Assembly (NCBI RefSeq): GCF_007954275.1
Contig: NZ_VOLT01000003.1
Location: forward strand, 520,669-584,668
Source: Colwellia demingiae
GTDB taxonomy: Bacteria > Pseudomonadota > Gammaproteobacteria > Enterobacterales > Alteromonadaceae
Direction: 5' to 3'
Length of the DNA: 64,000 nt
This document shows, one piece after another, positions 1 through 10,345 of the stretch. Within the stretch, counting starts at the first letter, position 1, and each line of letters opens with the position of its first letter. The translations under genes and the position numbers were made by a program. Below the pieces are notes generated by a model. It was not told where the DNA came from. It saw only the letters and a program-made list of their open reading frames with translations, and ran no database searches.

Positions 1-2855
1 AATGGCGTCCAATCAATATATTTTCTTACTTCGTTCAAATCGATATTATCAAGGACAGTTACACCCAGTTTGTTAGGTTTTTTAGGCGTATAATCTTCAA
101 AGTTAATTTTAGTGGCATTAGCACGCGCAGCTTCAAGGCTGATTAAACTTGAGCGCGGACCTTTTTTATAATGGCGAACACGTACGCGTTCATATTCTTC
201 TTGGGTGCTGGCAAAGAACTTTGCTTTATGCTCACTTGATAATAGATTACTTACTACAGATACGGCACGTGAAGCGTTAGATACATAAACCACGGGCTCA
301 TCATATTGTGGTTCAATTTTTACAGCTGTATGTGCTTTTGACGTGGTTGCACCGCCAATTAATAAAGGTAGTTTTACACCTGTACGTTTCATTTCTTTAG
401 CAACATAGACCATTTCATCAAGCGACGGTGTGATCAAGCCTGATAAACCAATGATATCGACGTTTTCTTCTTTGGCGACGCGTAAAATATCGTCACAAGA
501 AACCATCACACCAAGATCTATAATTTCATAGTTATTACATTGCAGCACTACGCCAACAATGTTTTTCCCGATATCATGTACATCGCCTTTTACCGTCGCG
601 AGCAATACTTTACCGTTGGTGCTTATTTCAGTTTTTCCCTCTTCGATGTAAGGGTTTAAATAAGCAACAGCTTGTTTCATTACTCGGGCGGATTTTACTA
701 CTTGCGGTAAAAACATTTCACCCGCACCAAATAAATCACCAACAGTATTCATGCCATCCATCAATGGCCCTTCAATTACATCTAATGGTTTCTCTGCCGC
801 TAAACGCGCTTCCTCGGTATCTTCAACGATAAATTCATTAATACCTTTAACTAACGCATGAGATAAACGCTCGTTAATCGGCAATTCTCGCCAAGTTAAA
901 TCGGTCTTTGAGACTTGTCCGCCAGCTTTACCATGAAATTCTTGGGCAATATCAAGTAAACGTTCAGTCGCACCGTCATCACTATTGCTAATAACGTCTT
1001 CTACCGCTTGTTTTAGATTTGCAGGTAAGTCTGAATAAATAGCTAACTGGCCGGCATTAACAATACCCATGTCCATGCCATTTTTAATGGCGTAGTATAA
1101 AAACACCGCATGAATTGCTTCACGAACGGGGTTGTTTCCTCTAAAGGAGAAAGAAACGTTAGATACACCACCCGAGATCATCGCATAAGGTAAGTTTTTC
1201 TTAATATCATCAACTGCTTCAATAAAATCGACTGCGTAATTATTGTGCTCTTCAATACCCGTGGCGACAGCGAAAATATTGGGATCAAAAATAATATCTT
1301 CTGGCGGGTAGCCAATTTCATCAACAAGCATATGATAAGCACGATGACAAATTTCATACTTACGCTTACGTGTATCAGCTTGTCCGTCTTCATCAAAAGC
1401 CATAACAATAACTGCTGCGCCATAACGACGAAGTAATTCAGCTTGCTGACGGAAGTTCTCTTCACCTTCTTTTAGGCTGATAGAATTAACAATACCTTTA
1501 CCTTGAATACATTTTAAGCCTGCTTCAATGATGTCCCACTTAGAGGAGTCAATCATGATTGGCACTTTAGCAATATCTGGCTCGCCAGCAATCAGGTTCA
1601 AAAAGCGCACCATTGCAGTTTTTGAGTCCAACATGCCTTCATCCATGTTGATATCAATAATCTGCGCGCCGTTCTCTACTTGCTGTAAAGCGACAGAAAT
1701 AGCTTTATCATAATCTTCTTCGACAATTAAGCGCTTAAACATAGCAGAGCCGGTAACGTTAGTACGTTCACCCACGTTAACAAACAAGCTATCTTTGTTA
1801 ATGGTTAATGCTTCTAAACCAGATAAGCGACAGGCAATTTCACGTTTTTCAACTTTACGCGGTTTTATATTTGCAACCGAGTCAGCCATGCCTCTTATGT
1901 GATCAGGCGTGGTACCACAACAACCACCAATAATATTTAAAAAGCCTGACGAAGCCCATTCTTCTACATGGGTGTTCATGTCTTCAACGGTGAAATCATA
2001 CTCACCGAAGGCATTGGGTAAACCCGCATTAGGATGGGCAGAAACAGCGGTATCACAGATACGGCTTAATTCTGCAACATACTGGCGTAATTCAACAGGC
2101 CCTAACGCACAGTTAAGACCAAAGGAAACAGGCTTTGCATGACGTAATGAATTGTAAAAAGCTTCAGTAGTTTGTCCTGATAAAGTACGTCCTGAGGCAT
2201 CAGTAATAGTACCTGAAATCATTACAGGTAAACGTTCACCTAATTGATCAAAGACAGTTTCTACCGCAAATACTGCCGCTTTAGCATTTAAGGTATCGAA
2301 AATAGTTTCGATTAAAATAATGTCACTACCCCCTTCAATCAAAGCTAAAGTAGATTCAATATAGGCATCTTTTAACTCATCAAAGGTAACGTTACGATAT
2401 GCTGGATCGTTTACATCGGGAGAAATCGAACAAGTTCGGTTAGTTGGCCCTAAAACACCGGCAACAAAACGAGGACGATCAGGGTTCTTTTTAGTGTACT
2501 CATCTGCCGCTTCTCGTGCTATTTGAGCAGCAACACGGTTAATTTCAGCACTGTACTCTTGCATGTCATAATCAGCCATGGCAATCGTTGTTGCGTTAAA
2601 CGTGTTGGTTTCGAGAATATCAGCGCCGGCTTCAAGATACTCAAGATGAATCGCTTTAATGATTTCAGGTTGAGTAAGCACTAACATATCGTTATTGCCT
2701 TTTACATCCGTATGCCAATCAGCAAAGCGTTCACCGCGAAAATCTTGTTCTTCGAACTTATATGCTTGGATCATGGTGCCCATTGCACCATCTAAAATTA
2801 AAATATTTTTTGCTAGTTGTTGCTCAAATAAGGCAAATGATGATGATTTTTTCAT
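1..2855 (-). CDS. metH: Cobalamin-dependent methionine synthase (5' part; C-terminus outside window)
   Basis: Transfers the methyl group of methyl-tetrahydrofolate to homocysteine through methylcobalamin, the last step of methionine synthesis, in the cytoplasm. About 951 residues are encoded here, beginning [14 protein letters not shown]; the frame stays open to base 1, so the activation domain is outside. Domains in order: homocysteine-binding barrel with zinc cysteines in GLNCALG (about residue 247) and GGCCGT (about 309-310), pterin-binding barrel ([11 protein letters not shown], about 362), cap and B12 domain with the DxHxxG signature GDVHDIGKN (about 760, lower axial His). These positions match E. 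coli MetH closely. It lies 95 bp downstream of metA on the same strand, so the two probably share MetJ control. Very confident in identity. Confidence 0.97.
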   Translation of the reverse strand, partial: MKKSSSFALFEQQLAKNILILDGAMGTMIQAYKFEEQDFRGERFADWHTDVKGNNDMLVLTQPEIIKAIHLEYLEAGADILETNTFNATTIAMADYDMQEYSAEINRVAAQIAREAADEYTKKNPDRPRFVAGVLGPTNRTCSISPDVNDPAYRNVTFDELKDAYIESTLALIEGGSDIILIETIFDTLNAKAAVFAVETVFDQLGERLPVMISGTITDASGRTLSGQTTEAFYNSLRHAKPVSFGLNCALGPVELRQYVAELSRICDTAVSAHPNAGLPNAFGEYDFTVEDMNTHVEEWASSGFLNIIGGCCGTTPDHIRGMADSVANIKPRKVEKREIACRLSGLEALTINKDSLFVNVGERTNVTGSAMFKRLIVEEDYDKAISVALQQVENGAQIIDINMDEGMLDSKTAMVRFLNLIAGEPDIAKVPIMIDSSKWDIIEAGLKCIQGKGIVNSISLKEGEENFRQQAELLRRYGAAVIVMAFDEDGQADTRKRKYEICHRAYHMLVDEIGYPPEDIIFDPNIFAVATGIEEHNNYAVDFIEAVDDIKKNLPYAMISGGVSNVSFSFRGNNPVREAIHAVFLYYAIKNGMDMGIVNAGQLAIYSDLPANLKQAVEDVISNSDDGATERLLDIAQEFHGKAGGQVSKTDLTWRELPINERLSHALVKGINEFIVEDTEEARLAAEKPLDVIEGPLMDGMNTVGDLFGAGEMFLPQVVKSARVMKQAVAYLNPYIEEGKTEISTNGKVLLATVKGDVHDIGKNIVGVVLQCNNYEIIDLGVMVSCDDILRVAKEENVDIIGLSGLITPSLDEMVYVAKEMKRTGVKLPLLIGGATTSKAHTAVKIEPQYDEPVVYVSNASRAVSVVSNLLSSEHKAKFFASTQEEYERVRVRHYKKGPRSSLISLEAARANATKINFEDYTPKKPNKLGVTVLDNIDLNEVRKYIDWTP

Positions 2856-2912
2856 GTTCTTTTTCCGCAGTTTCGAAAGTGATTTAATGACTGACTAAGG
2901 TAAATAATATAG

Positions 2913-2936
2913 ACCAGCTAACTAATATTAGCTGGT
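2913..2936 (-). other. Hairpin between metA and metH
   Basis: A perfect 9-bp inverted repeat (ACCAGCTAA / TTAGCTGGT, 6-nt loop) lies in the 95-bp spacer between the metA stop and the metH start. No T-run follows on either strand, so it is not a standard intrinsic terminator. It may stabilise or process the metA-metH transcript; that role is inference. Confidence 0.4.
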
Positions 2937-2950
2937 ATTTCAGTAAGAAA

Positions 2951-3898
2951 TTAAATAACGGTATCAGGGTGAATAGCTCTCATATTTGAGGCATCTAATT
3001 GGTATGGCGTCATTTGATAAACATAGTAGTTAAGCCAATTAGTAAAGAGCAAACTGCCATGACTACGCCATGAGCCAACAGGTGATTTACTGGCATCATC
3101 ATCTTGATAATAATTTTTGGGTAACGTGGTATCAGCACTTTTACTACTATCGCGTAAATATTCTTCATGCAATGTGCTTGCATCGTATTCAGGATGACCC
3201 GTTAAATACACTTGCTGTTTGTTTTTACTCGCAGCCAAATATACACCTGCATCAGCAGATTCAGCTAATATTTGTATTTGGGGAATGCTTTCGTAATCTA
3301 ATTTATCAATGTAACCATAACGAGAATGTGGCACATTAAAGTTTTCATCAAAACCTCTCGTTAATGACTCTTTATCGTCAAGAGGTTTATGTTTAAACAC
3401 ACCAGAAAGTTTTTCTTTACGCAAATGACGATTAAGACCGTAGTGGTGATATAGCGCGGCATGAGCAGCCCAACATGAGAACATAGTTGATGTGACATTT
3501 TTTTCCGCCCAATCAAATACTTCACAAATTTTATCCCAAAATTTAACTTCAGAATAATCAAGTAAGGCTAGCGGAGCACCTGTGATAATTAGACCATCGT
3601 ATTGTTTGTGTTTGATATCGTCAAACAAATGGTAAAAATTTTCTAGATGCTCTTCTGGCGTATTTTTGGAGACATTTTTATGTATACGAATAAATTCAAT
3701 ATTTATCTGTAACGGTGTATTAGACAGCATGCGCAATATCTGTACTTCAGTTTCAATTTTATTCGGCATTAAGTTGAGAATAGCGACTTGCATTGGACGA
3801 ATTTCTTGAGATGCTGCTCGGTTCTCAGACATAACAAAAATATTTTCATTATCTAAAATTGATAACGCTGGTAATTGATCGGGAATTTTAATGGGCAT
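2951..3898 (-). CDS. metA: Homoserine O-succinyltransferase
   Basis: Activates homoserine with an acyl group (succinyl-CoA in most gammaproteobacteria; a few relatives use acetyl-CoA), committing it to methionine. I start at the internal ATG (MPIKIPDQLPA), not the upstream in-frame codon at 3922, because this gives 315 aa, close to the 309 aa of E. coli MetA. With this start the catalytic cysteine in MFSCWAAHAAL falls at residue 142, its E. coli position. The catalytic His/Glu lie in LTGHPEYDA. A tandem MetJ-box array lies upstream (3959-3998) and metH follows, giving a methionine-repressed metA-metH unit. Acyl specificity cannot be settled by eye. Confidence 0.95.
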   Translation of the reverse strand: MPIKIPDQLPALSILDNENIFVMSENRAASQEIRPMQVAILNLMPNKIETEVQILRMLSNTPLQINIEFIRIHKNVSKNTPEEHLENFYHLFDDIKHKQYDGLIITGAPLALLDYSEVKFWDKICEVFDWAEKNVTSTMFSCWAAHAALYHHYGLNRHLRKEKLSGVFKHKPLDDKESLTRGFDENFNVPHSRYGYIDKLDYESIPQIQILAESADAGVYLAASKNKQQVYLTGHPEYDASTLHEEYLRDSSKSADTTLPKNYYQDDDASKSPVGSWRSHGSLLFTNWLNYYVYQMTPYQLDASNMRAIHPDTVI

Positions 3899-3958
3899 GA
3901 CGCTACCTAACAAAAAATACACATAATAATTAAGAGTTATACTGTTACTTAGATCGCT

Positions 3959-3998
3959 AGATATGTCAACATCTAAACGTATAGACGTCTATACTGTT
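3959..3998. promoter_or_regulatory. Tandem MetJ operator (met boxes) upstream of metA
   Basis: Five consecutive 8-bp units in register resemble the met box AGACGTCT. The unit at 3983-3990 is a perfect AGACGTCT, the one before it AAACGTAT (6/8), and the flanking units match 4-5/8. MetJ-SAM binds such arrays cooperatively, so methionine repression of metA and probably metH is expected. The array sits 61-100 bp upstream of the metA ATG. Confidence 0.85.
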
Positions 3999-4498
3999 TT
4001 TATCATCTAAATCATAAATCAAGCTAATAACCCTATACCACAGTACTTAAAGCTATATTTTCACTTTTATCGATAAACCTCAAACCTGCATATAGGCCAT
4101 AATGATAAATATCAATTATGCAGCCTATTTACCTATTACTATTGATATCAGCAGATAATATATATAAATCATCTTGCTATATATTAGGGAAAGATCCCTT
4201 TGTTCATCCGTCTAAATGAGTTATTTATCGCACTAATACTTATTGATATTAAGTACTTTAAATTGGTATTTATAGGAAGTTTAAGATTCTGTCGATTACA
4301 TGATTTGGTTTTATGCTCAAAGTGCACTGAATCAGTAATGATACAATTTCAGGTGAGTCAATACTGGTAAGTGACAATACATGCCATCATCACCAAAAGT
4401 AGTTAATGGCTTAAAAGTGGCTATAAGTTGATTTAGGTAAGTCGTATTTCAAAGATAAAGCTACGACATTTTAGCTAGTATAAAATACCGAGACATAG
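3999..4498. other. Intergenic region with no recognised gene
   Basis: About 500 AT-rich bases lie between the metA control region and the end of the MipA-family gene. I see several weak inverted repeats (for example around 4095-4120 and 4440-4465) but no convincing ORF, RNA gene or T-tailed terminator. Confidence 0.5.
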
Positions 4499-5263
4499 TT
4501 AAAAAAACTTACTAAAGAGAAAACGAACGCTCATATTACTTTCATCTTCAACTAATGGGCTATTTGTTATTGCAGAGTCATACCAAGTGTAATCAACTAC
4601 AATACGAGTAAAACCACCTAAAAAAATGGGTGTGGCTAAGGATAAAGAAAAGGTAGTATTTAGTGCCGATTTCCCAAGATATTTTGATGTAAATTCATTA
4701 GTTTCGTTGGCCTTTACACCATAATAATAATCAACATGGTCACTGTCTAAATAGCTGACACTTAAACTTGGCTCAAAGAACAATGGGCCTTTGCGAAACA
4801 CACGCGAGATGTTAGCTTTTGCTTCATAACCATTAGATCTGCCAAGTACATCAAACATGCTTGAAAGGCCTACTTTCCAGTCCTTCTTCTCATAAGAAAG
4901 TCCTAATCCAGCATCCATAGAAAACTTTCTTTCTTGCATATTTTCAAATATAAAACTGTCGGATTCATCAAATCCTTGAAATCGAGGGGCAACTTGTAAA
5001 GCCAATTCAAACTCTGAAAACGAAAAAGCATCATAACTAACGAAGGGACCTAAAACGCGAAAGTTATCACCTCGATAACCTATAATAGGCAAAGGAATAA
5101 CTCGATAATCATAACCACTATATATTTCTTGGTTAATACCTAAACCTAGTCCATATAAAAATCCTTTTGGCTCGATACGCTCCCTAACATCTCCTCGAGT
5201 TCCGTCCGCAAATACAGTAGTACTCAGCAACACTACAATCAAAAAAAAGACCAGACACTTCAT
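4499..5263 (-). CDS. MipA/OmpV family outer-membrane protein
   Basis: A 254-aa protein with a Sec signal peptide (hydrophobic MKCLVFFLIVVLLSTTVFA, cleavage near residue 19). The mature part is rich in alternating aromatic/hydrophobic strands and ends in FLFSKFF, a C-terminal Phe as expected for BamA-inserted beta-barrels. Phrases such as YGLGLGINQEIYSGYDYRVI and the glycine-rich early strands fit the MipA/OmpV family, whose members are scaffold or envelope barrel proteins of variable function. It stands alone, with a spacer on both sides. Substrate or partner is unknown. Confidence 0.8.
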   Translation of the reverse strand: MKCLVFFLIVVLLSTTVFADGTRGDVRERIEPKGFLYGLGLGINQEIYSGYDYRVIPLPIIGYRGDNFRVLGPFVSYDAFSFSEFELALQVAPRFQGFDESDSFIFENMQERKFSMDAGLGLSYEKKDWKVGLSSMFDVLGRSNGYEAKANISRVFRKGPLFFEPSLSVSYLDSDHVDYYYGVKANETNEFTSKYLGKSALNTTFSLSLATPIFLGGFTRIVVDYTWYDSAITNSPLVEDESNMSVRFLFSKFF

Positions 5264-5464
5264 GTATTTCCTTAAATTATTACCTTATTCAAAGTCTACA
5301 ATACGCTGTAATAAAAGACTTTAGATCAATTATTAATAATATTTTTAAAATTTTATTAATATAGTAGTAAGTTAAGCATTATGGCGGGATTATATTATTA
5401 TAGGTAAAGAGTGTTATATCAATCGGATGAATGATGTTTGAGTTATGACTAATTTTTTAACTAG

Positions 5465-5494
5465 CAAAAAAAACCATAACTAAGGTTATGGTTT
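5465..5494 (-). terminator. Intrinsic terminator of yajQ
   Basis: A 10-bp perfect stem (AAACCATAAC / GTTATGGTTT) with a TAAG loop is followed on the minus strand by an eight-base T-run. It lies 33 bp past the yajQ stop codon. Confidence 0.88.
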
Positions 5495-5526
5495 TATTGG
5501 TTATTGTCATTTATTTGTCAAAAACC

Positions 5527-6009
5527 CTAATCTTTAAAGTTAGTAAACTGAAACGACTGTTCTAGCTCAGCAGTACGCACCAATTGCATTACCGCTTGTA
5601 ATTCATCACGTTTTTTACCTGTAACTCGTACTTGCTCACCTTGAATAGCAGCTTGTACTTTCAGCTTTTCGCCTTTAATAAGTTTGACTAATTGATTAGC
5701 CATATCTTGCTCTATACCTTCTTTAAACGTTACTTGTTGACTCCAGTTTTTACCGGTAGCACTAGCATCACCAACTGCCATTGCTTTTGCATCAACGTTA
5801 CGCTTAGTTAATTGACTTCTTAACATGTCACACATTTGTTTTAATTGAAAATCACCTTCAGCTTTCAGGATAACATTAGGTTTTTTCCATTCAAAAATGG
5901 CTTCAACACCACGAAAATCAAATCGTGTTGTAATTTCACGGTTAGCGTTGTCGACAGCATTTCTTACTTCTTCTAAATCAGTTTCTGATACGATATCCAT
6001 TGATGGCAT
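5527..6009 (-). CDS. yajQ: YajQ family nucleotide-binding protein
   Basis: A 160-aa cytoplasmic protein of the YajQ/UPF0234 family, whose members bind nucleotides or RNA; in Xanthomonas a homologue is a cyclic-di-GMP effector. Characteristic segments are the N-terminal [20 protein letters not shown], then [11 protein letters not shown] and a C-terminal [18 protein letters not shown]. Length equals the family norm (about 160-163 aa). It is monocistronic: a strong terminator follows, and a divergent gene lies 204 bp upstream. The exact ligand in this organism is unknown. Confidence 0.93.
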   Translation of the reverse strand: MPSMDIVSETDLEEVRNAVDNANREITTRFDFRGVEAIFEWKKPNVILKAEGDFQLKQMCDMLRSQLTKRNVDAKAMAVGDASATGKNWSQQVTFKEGIEQDMANQLVKLIKGEKLKVQAAIQGEQVRVTGKKRDELQAVMQLVRTAELEQSFQFTNFKD

Positions 6010-6213
6010 AATTTTTCTCTATGGTAGGTTGAATTAATTCAATACCGCTATTATACCTTCACGTTTAATGCACGCAACTAAAGTACTAATTGAAGCAGGA
6101 AAATATGCTAGGTGGTGTGCCTAACAGCAGTGCCAAACAAGAACATGCAACAAGAAATACTGAATTAATCATGCTAATATCGAATAACCTCCTTATTTAA
6201 TTGCAGATTATTT

Positions 6214-6591
6214 GTGAAAGCTCGCCAGCATTATTACTTTTTTATTACGGTAATTTTCGTAACTCTATTACTGCTTTTCGCGCATGAATTTTTACCCGAT
6301 GCTTTACGAAAACGCATATTTCAATTTCCAGAGATTGATACCATAGGGCACTTAACTAGCTTTTTCATTTTAACCTGGGTTAGCCACTCCATTATAAAAT
6401 TGTCACTATCTCTTTCAGTGCCTTTACTTATTTTCTATGGCGCTTTGACAGAAATTGGTCAATCCTTTTTGGGTTATAGAAATGGTCAATTCGGTGACTT
6501 TGTCGCTGACGTTGTTGGCATTAGTTTATTCGCGTTAGCAAAGTGGCTGTACCGTAATTTTTTTCGTAAAACTAAGGTCAATAAGCAGTAA
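6214..6591 (+). CDS. VanZ-like membrane protein
   Basis: A 125-aa integral membrane protein with about four hydrophobic helices (YYFFITVIFVTLLLLFAH near the start; HLTSFFILTWVSHSII; LSLSVPLLIFYGALTEIGQ; FVADVVGISLFALAKWL). The ALTEIGQSFLGYRNGQFGDFVADVVG stretch matches the E-x-Q...R-x-G-x-x-x-D signature of VanZ-like proteins. The first codon is GTG; no ATG lies near the N-terminus and the ribosome site is weak, so the start is uncertain. VanZ-like proteins are widespread and mostly of unknown role; glycopeptide resistance should not be assumed. It lies 36 bp before the PanE-like gene and may be cotranscribed with it. Confidence 0.82.
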   Translation: MKARQHYYFFITVIFVTLLLLFAHEFLPDALRKRIFQFPEIDTIGHLTSFFILTWVSHSIIKLSLSLSVPLLIFYGALTEIGQSFLGYRNGQFGDFVADVVGISLFALAKWLYRNFFRKTKVNKQ

Positions 6592-6645
6592 TTAAAAACC
6601 GCTACTCACTGCTACTAATTTAATACAATGGTACAAAATAAACTC

Positions 6646-7629
6646 ATGATTAATAAGCTAAATAATATTATTGTCGTTGGACAAGGAGCAATGGGACTTC
6701 TTTGGTACCATCACTTATCTCAACAGAATATTTCACAGAGCGACATCCAAAACGCTGATAAAAATAAAAAGGTTAGCCTACTTGCCTCGAATCAAGATTC
6801 GCTGAGTAACAATGAACTAGAGACGGCTACTTATCAATTTACTGCCTACCAGCAAACTCAAACAAAAGCTTATCCGCTAAGCTATAGCCAAATGGTTGAT
6901 ATAGAGTTAGCTGAAGTAATTATTTTATGTCTAAAATCATTTAATATTGCCACTGCAATAAAGGAAATAACTAATAGTATTAGTCCTCATTGCATCATTA
7001 TTCTTGCTCATAATGGCATGGGCACCTTTGAACATGTGTTGAGTTTACTACCCTATCAGCAAGTTATACTCGCAATGTTAACGACTCATGGCTGTCTACG
7101 AAATGCACCATTAGCGATCACCCATACCGGGTTAGGCCAAACGGATATAGGACTACTTTCTGGAGAACTAAGTTTATCCCAACAAACCCAACTCACCAGT
7201 CAATTGAATGCCGCCCTTCCCCAGGTAAGCTTTCATCAAGACATTGTGTTAAAACAGTGGTTAAAGTTGGCAATAAATTGTGTGATAAATCCTATCACTG
7301 CCATAAATAACATTGAAAATGGTGAGGTAAATAAGCCTAAGTTTACTGAACAGATCAATGCATTATTAACTGAAATAACCAACGTAAGCAAAACTGAAAA
7401 TATAGATTTAGTGTTAAATGATTTACAGGTAATAGTACGTAAAGTAGCACAAGCAACAGCTAAAAATAGCTCTTCGATGCGTAGTGATGTTTTGGCTGGA
7501 AGATCTACAGAGGTTGATTATATTAACGGTTATATTCACCGCTTAGGTGAGAGAAATAATGTTGCCACGCCAGAAAATACTCGTCTGTGGCAACAGGTGT
7601 TGAACCTTAAAAATAGCTCTAGAAGTTAA
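6646..7629 (+). CDS. panE: Ketopantoate reductase family protein (2-dehydropantoate 2-reductase)
   Basis: NADPH-dependent reduction of 2-dehydropantoate to pantoate, for pantothenate and CoA synthesis. The N-terminal Rossmann motif is VVGQGAMG. The catalytic lysine lies in LKQWLKLAINCVINPITA and the acidic active-site residue in SDVLAGRSTEVDYINGY, both in the expected ApbA_C order. I prefer the second ATG (MINKLNNIIVVGQG), which puts the nucleotide fold at the N-terminus as in the family; an earlier ATG at 6628 would add six residues. An insert of roughly 30 residues after the first strand is longer than in E. coli. Family sure, exact substrate likely. Confidence 0.87.
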   Translation: MINKLNNIIVVGQGAMGLLWYHHLSQQNISQSDIQNADKNKKVSLLASNQDSLSNNELETATYQFTAYQQTQTKAYPLSYSQMVDIELAEVIILCLKSFNIATAIKEITNSISPHCIIILAHNGMGTFEHVLSLLPYQQVILAMLTTHGCLRNAPLAITHTGLGQTDIGLLSGELSLSQQTQLTSQLNAALPQVSFHQDIVLKQWLKLAINCVINPITAINNIENGEVNKPKFTEQINALLTEITNVSKTENIDLVLNDLQVIVRKVAQATAKNSSSMRSDVLAGRSTEVDYINGYIHRLGERNNVATPENTRLWQQVLNLKNSSRS

Positions 7630-7638
7630 ATCTAGAAG

Positions 7639-9093
7639 TTAAGGACGATACACTTTTACATTTTTGAAGCCATTATCAAGTAAATACAAAGCTTGAAGTT
7701 TACTCATCACACCGTGATCACAATATAACAAGTATTCTTTCGTCATATCTAAGTCACCAAACTGAGTAGACAGCTTGTAAAAAGGGATGTGTTTAACTTC
7801 TACATTCGCTAATTCTAATGGCTTATCTTCTTCTTCTTCAGGACTACGAATATCAACAACAACAGCATTATCAGGAATATTTTCAACAAGATCTACTGCA
7901 CGAATCTCTTCTTCAGTCTCTTTACCTATATCTCGAATATCATAAACACGCGTCTCGCTAATAACTTTGTCTAAAACATCAAAATTAAAGTTACCTTCTT
8001 CTTCTTCAACTTTCGATAAAACCGCTTTAACCGTTGGTTTTTTAGAAATAACACCACAGTATTCAGGAATGGTTTTAGAAAATTCTTCTGTACCTATTTT
8101 ACGCGCTATATCAATAATATCTTGCTTATCATAAGCAGCTAATGGGCGTAAAATCAGCGTATCAGTAACACGGTTGATAACGTTTAAGTTAGTTAAGGTT
8201 TGACTTGAAACCTGACCCAAACTTTCACCCGTAACAAGTGCTTGAATTTTACCACGCTCTGCTATTTTTGTGGCTGCACGAATCATCATTCGTTTTAGTA
8301 CCACACCCATTTGGCTATTTTCAACATTATCTAGAATCTCAGCAACAACAGGCTCGAAGTCTACCGCAAAAAATTTAACTTTATGTGAAGCACCAAATTT
8401 GTTCCACAAATAATAACTGATTTGTTTAACACCCACTTCGTGAGCAGAACCACCAAGATTAAAGAAACAATAGTGAGTACGCGCACCTTTCTTGATCATT
8501 TGATAACTTGAAACACCTGAATCAAAACCACCAGACATTAGCGATAACACATCTTCTTGAGTCGCTATTGGAAAGCCACCTAAACCCTTATGTCGCTGGG
8601 TAACAATAAAAAGATCTTTATTTTTAATCTCTAGATGAACTGTAACATCTGGGTTTTTTAGTTTTACTTTCGCACTTTCCACATGTTGATTTAAACCACC
8701 ACCAACGTACTGCTCAACTTTTAATGAATTAAAATCATGATTTCCTGTTCGTTTAGCACGGACACAAAAAGTCTTATTCTCAATAAATTTAGCATGGACA
8801 GCGAGTGTTTTTTCATAAATATCATGAACATCAACAAATTCACTTTGCTGTACTTCTAAGAACATAGGGATACCAGGAATGCACTTAAGGGCTTCTACTA
8901 AGCGTTCACGATTCTCAGGTGAATTGTCTTTAGTATTAACTTCAATATTATCCCAGTTCATACGTGTAGTGACTTGTTCGTCAATACGACGTAAAACATT
9001 CTTAACGCTCGACTCTAATATTTTAGTAAAACGTTTACGGACGGGGCGAGATTTGATGGTAATCTCGGCTTGAAGCTTTACGATAAATTTCAT
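7639..9093 (-). CDS. thiI: tRNA 4-thiouridine synthase / thiamine thiazole sulfurtransferase
   Basis: Uses ATP and IscS-derived persulfide to make 4-thiouridine at position 8 of tRNAs, and supplies sulfur for the thiamine thiazole. The 484 aa (E. coli 482) show an N-terminal ferredoxin-like/THUMP region (to about 165), a PP-loop [11 protein letters not shown] (about 187), the PEYCGVIS cysteine, and a C-terminal rhodanese domain with the active-site cysteine in YCDHGVMS. All catalytic residues are present. It converges with the panE-like gene (9 bp apart). Confidence 0.96.
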   Translation of the reverse strand: MKFIVKLQAEITIKSRPVRKRFTKILESSVKNVLRRIDEQVTTRMNWDNIEVNTKDNSPENRERLVEALKCIPGIPMFLEVQQSEFVDVHDIYEKTLAVHAKFIENKTFCVRAKRTGNHDFNSLKVEQYVGGGLNQHVESAKVKLKNPDVTVHLEIKNKDLFIVTQRHKGLGGFPIATQEDVLSLMSGGFDSGVSSYQMIKKGARTHYCFFNLGGSAHEVGVKQISYYLWNKFGASHKVKFFAVDFEPVVAEILDNVENSQMGVVLKRMMIRAATKIAERGKIQALVTGESLGQVSSQTLTNLNVINRVTDTLILRPLAAYDKQDIIDIARKIGTEEFSKTIPEYCGVISKKPTVKAVLSKVEEEEGNFNFDVLDKVISETRVYDIRDIGKETEEEIRAVDLVENIPDNAVVVDIRSPEEEEDKPLELANVEVKHIPFYKLSTQFGDLDMTKEYLLYCDHGVMSKLQALYLLDNGFKNVKVYRP

Positions 9094-9356
9094 CGGTTAT
9101 GACCTAAAAAAGACAAAAAAATAATGGCGCGCATTATACACTATTTTTCAGGGTCTGTTGAGCTTTCGTTTTAGTCTCTGCTTTAGGCTAACTTTAAAGG
9201 TAACAAGGAGAAGAGAGTGCGATGTAGTTACTCAGGACAATATACTCAGGATAATTGCTCCTGAAGTATATAGTAAGGTACTTCCTGTACCGTCTGCATT
9301 GTCTAATAAGCTACATCCCTGTAGCGTTACTTAACGATTTCCAACGAGCTAACTTT

Positions 9357-10301
9357 CTATTCTTTAGTAATACCAATTCGCTCAGTTTCTTTGGCTTTAC
9401 CTTGATTGATAGCTATTTCAACACGGCGATTTCGGCGACGATTTAGCGCATTAGTATTTGGTACTAAAGGTCGAGTATCTGCATGACCTGCAACCACCAA
9501 ACGACTAGGGTCAAAGTTAGGTACTTTAATTAGCTGATGCGCTATTGCAACAGCACGTTTACTCGATAGATCCCAGTTAGAACTAAACAATTCAGAATCA
9601 ACACCTCGATTATCAGTATTACCAGAGACCATGATTTCACCCGGCACGGTATTTAATAACTCACCAATTTCACGAATTACAGGCCAAAACTTAGGCTGTA
9701 AAAATGCAGATCCCGAAGGGAAGGAGCCATTCTCCCTTATGCGAATAATGACTTGTTGACCCAAAGACTCTAGTTCTATCGCACCATCTTGAATTTGTTG
9801 TTCTAACTGTTCAGCTATTTTCTTCACTAATTCGTTTACATGTTCTTGAGCAGCTTCTTCCATATCTTGTTTAGCTTGATCCAATGCCTGCTGTGAGAGT
9901 GCATCTTCGGTATTTTGAGATTGGCCTCCACGTTCAGTACCACGTTGCTCTTGTCGACCACCTGCAGAGGTTTCATCACCCGCTTGAAACTCGAGCATTT
10001 GCTGGGTCATTTCCATGGTTTGTTGCTGAATAACTTCAATAGGCGTTGGTTCAGGTTTTCCTGGACGAAACTCTTGAGCAATAATACTAGTACCCTTGGG
10101 AATATCTTTTACTTCAATTTTATTTTGTACACCAAAAGCAAATTTCATTGAGCCAGCAATTTGCTTAAACTTTAAAACATCCATTTCTGAGAATGATAAA
10201 AGCAAAACGAAAAAGCACATTAACAATGACATAAGATCGGCAAAAGTTCCCATCCACGCGGGTAACCCAGGAGGTGGACATTTACATTCTTGTTCAGCCA
10301 T
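9357..10301 (-). CDS. pomB: Sodium-type flagellar stator protein PomB
   Basis: One of the two stator subunits that turn Na+ flow into flagellar torque. After a short cytoplasmic tail with CPPPGLPAWMGTF comes one transmembrane helix carrying the ion-binding aspartate (ADLMSLLMCFFVLLLSF, Asp22). The plug/linker is Gln/Glu-rich, and the C-terminal OmpA-like peptidoglycan domain includes SGNTDNRG and RRNRRVEIAI. Its N-terminal 60 residues are almost the Vibrio PomB pattern (EMDVLKFKQIAGSMKFAFGV), and the 314-aa length also matches PomB, so Na+ coupling is inferred over H+. It follows pomA by 44 bp in one operon. Confidence 0.93.
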   Translation of the reverse strand: MAEQECKCPPPGLPAWMGTFADLMSLLMCFFVLLLSFSEMDVLKFKQIAGSMKFAFGVQNKIEVKDIPKGTSIIAQEFRPGKPEPTPIEVIQQQTMEMTQQMLEFQAGDETSAGGRQEQRGTERGGQSQNTEDALSQQALDQAKQDMEEAAQEHVNELVKKIAEQLEQQIQDGAIELESLGQQVIIRIRENGSFPSGSAFLQPKFWPVIREIGELLNTVPGEIMVSGNTDNRGVDSELFSSNWDLSSKRAVAIAHQLIKVPNFDPSRLVVAGHADTRPLVPNTNALNRRRNRRVEIAINQGKAKETERIGITKE

Positions 10302-10345
10302 GCGCCACTCCTAGTATAAAATCTATTAACATAAATTTACTCCCA

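Noticed and set aside
1178..2898. Several short ORFs (60-95 aa) on both strands inside the first 2.9 kb
   Set aside because: They are shadows of the metH frame, which runs open on the minus strand to the window edge.
2856..2950. Possible cobalamin or SAM riboswitch before metH
   Set aside because: The spacer is only 95 bp, has just one simple hairpin and no conserved B12 box.
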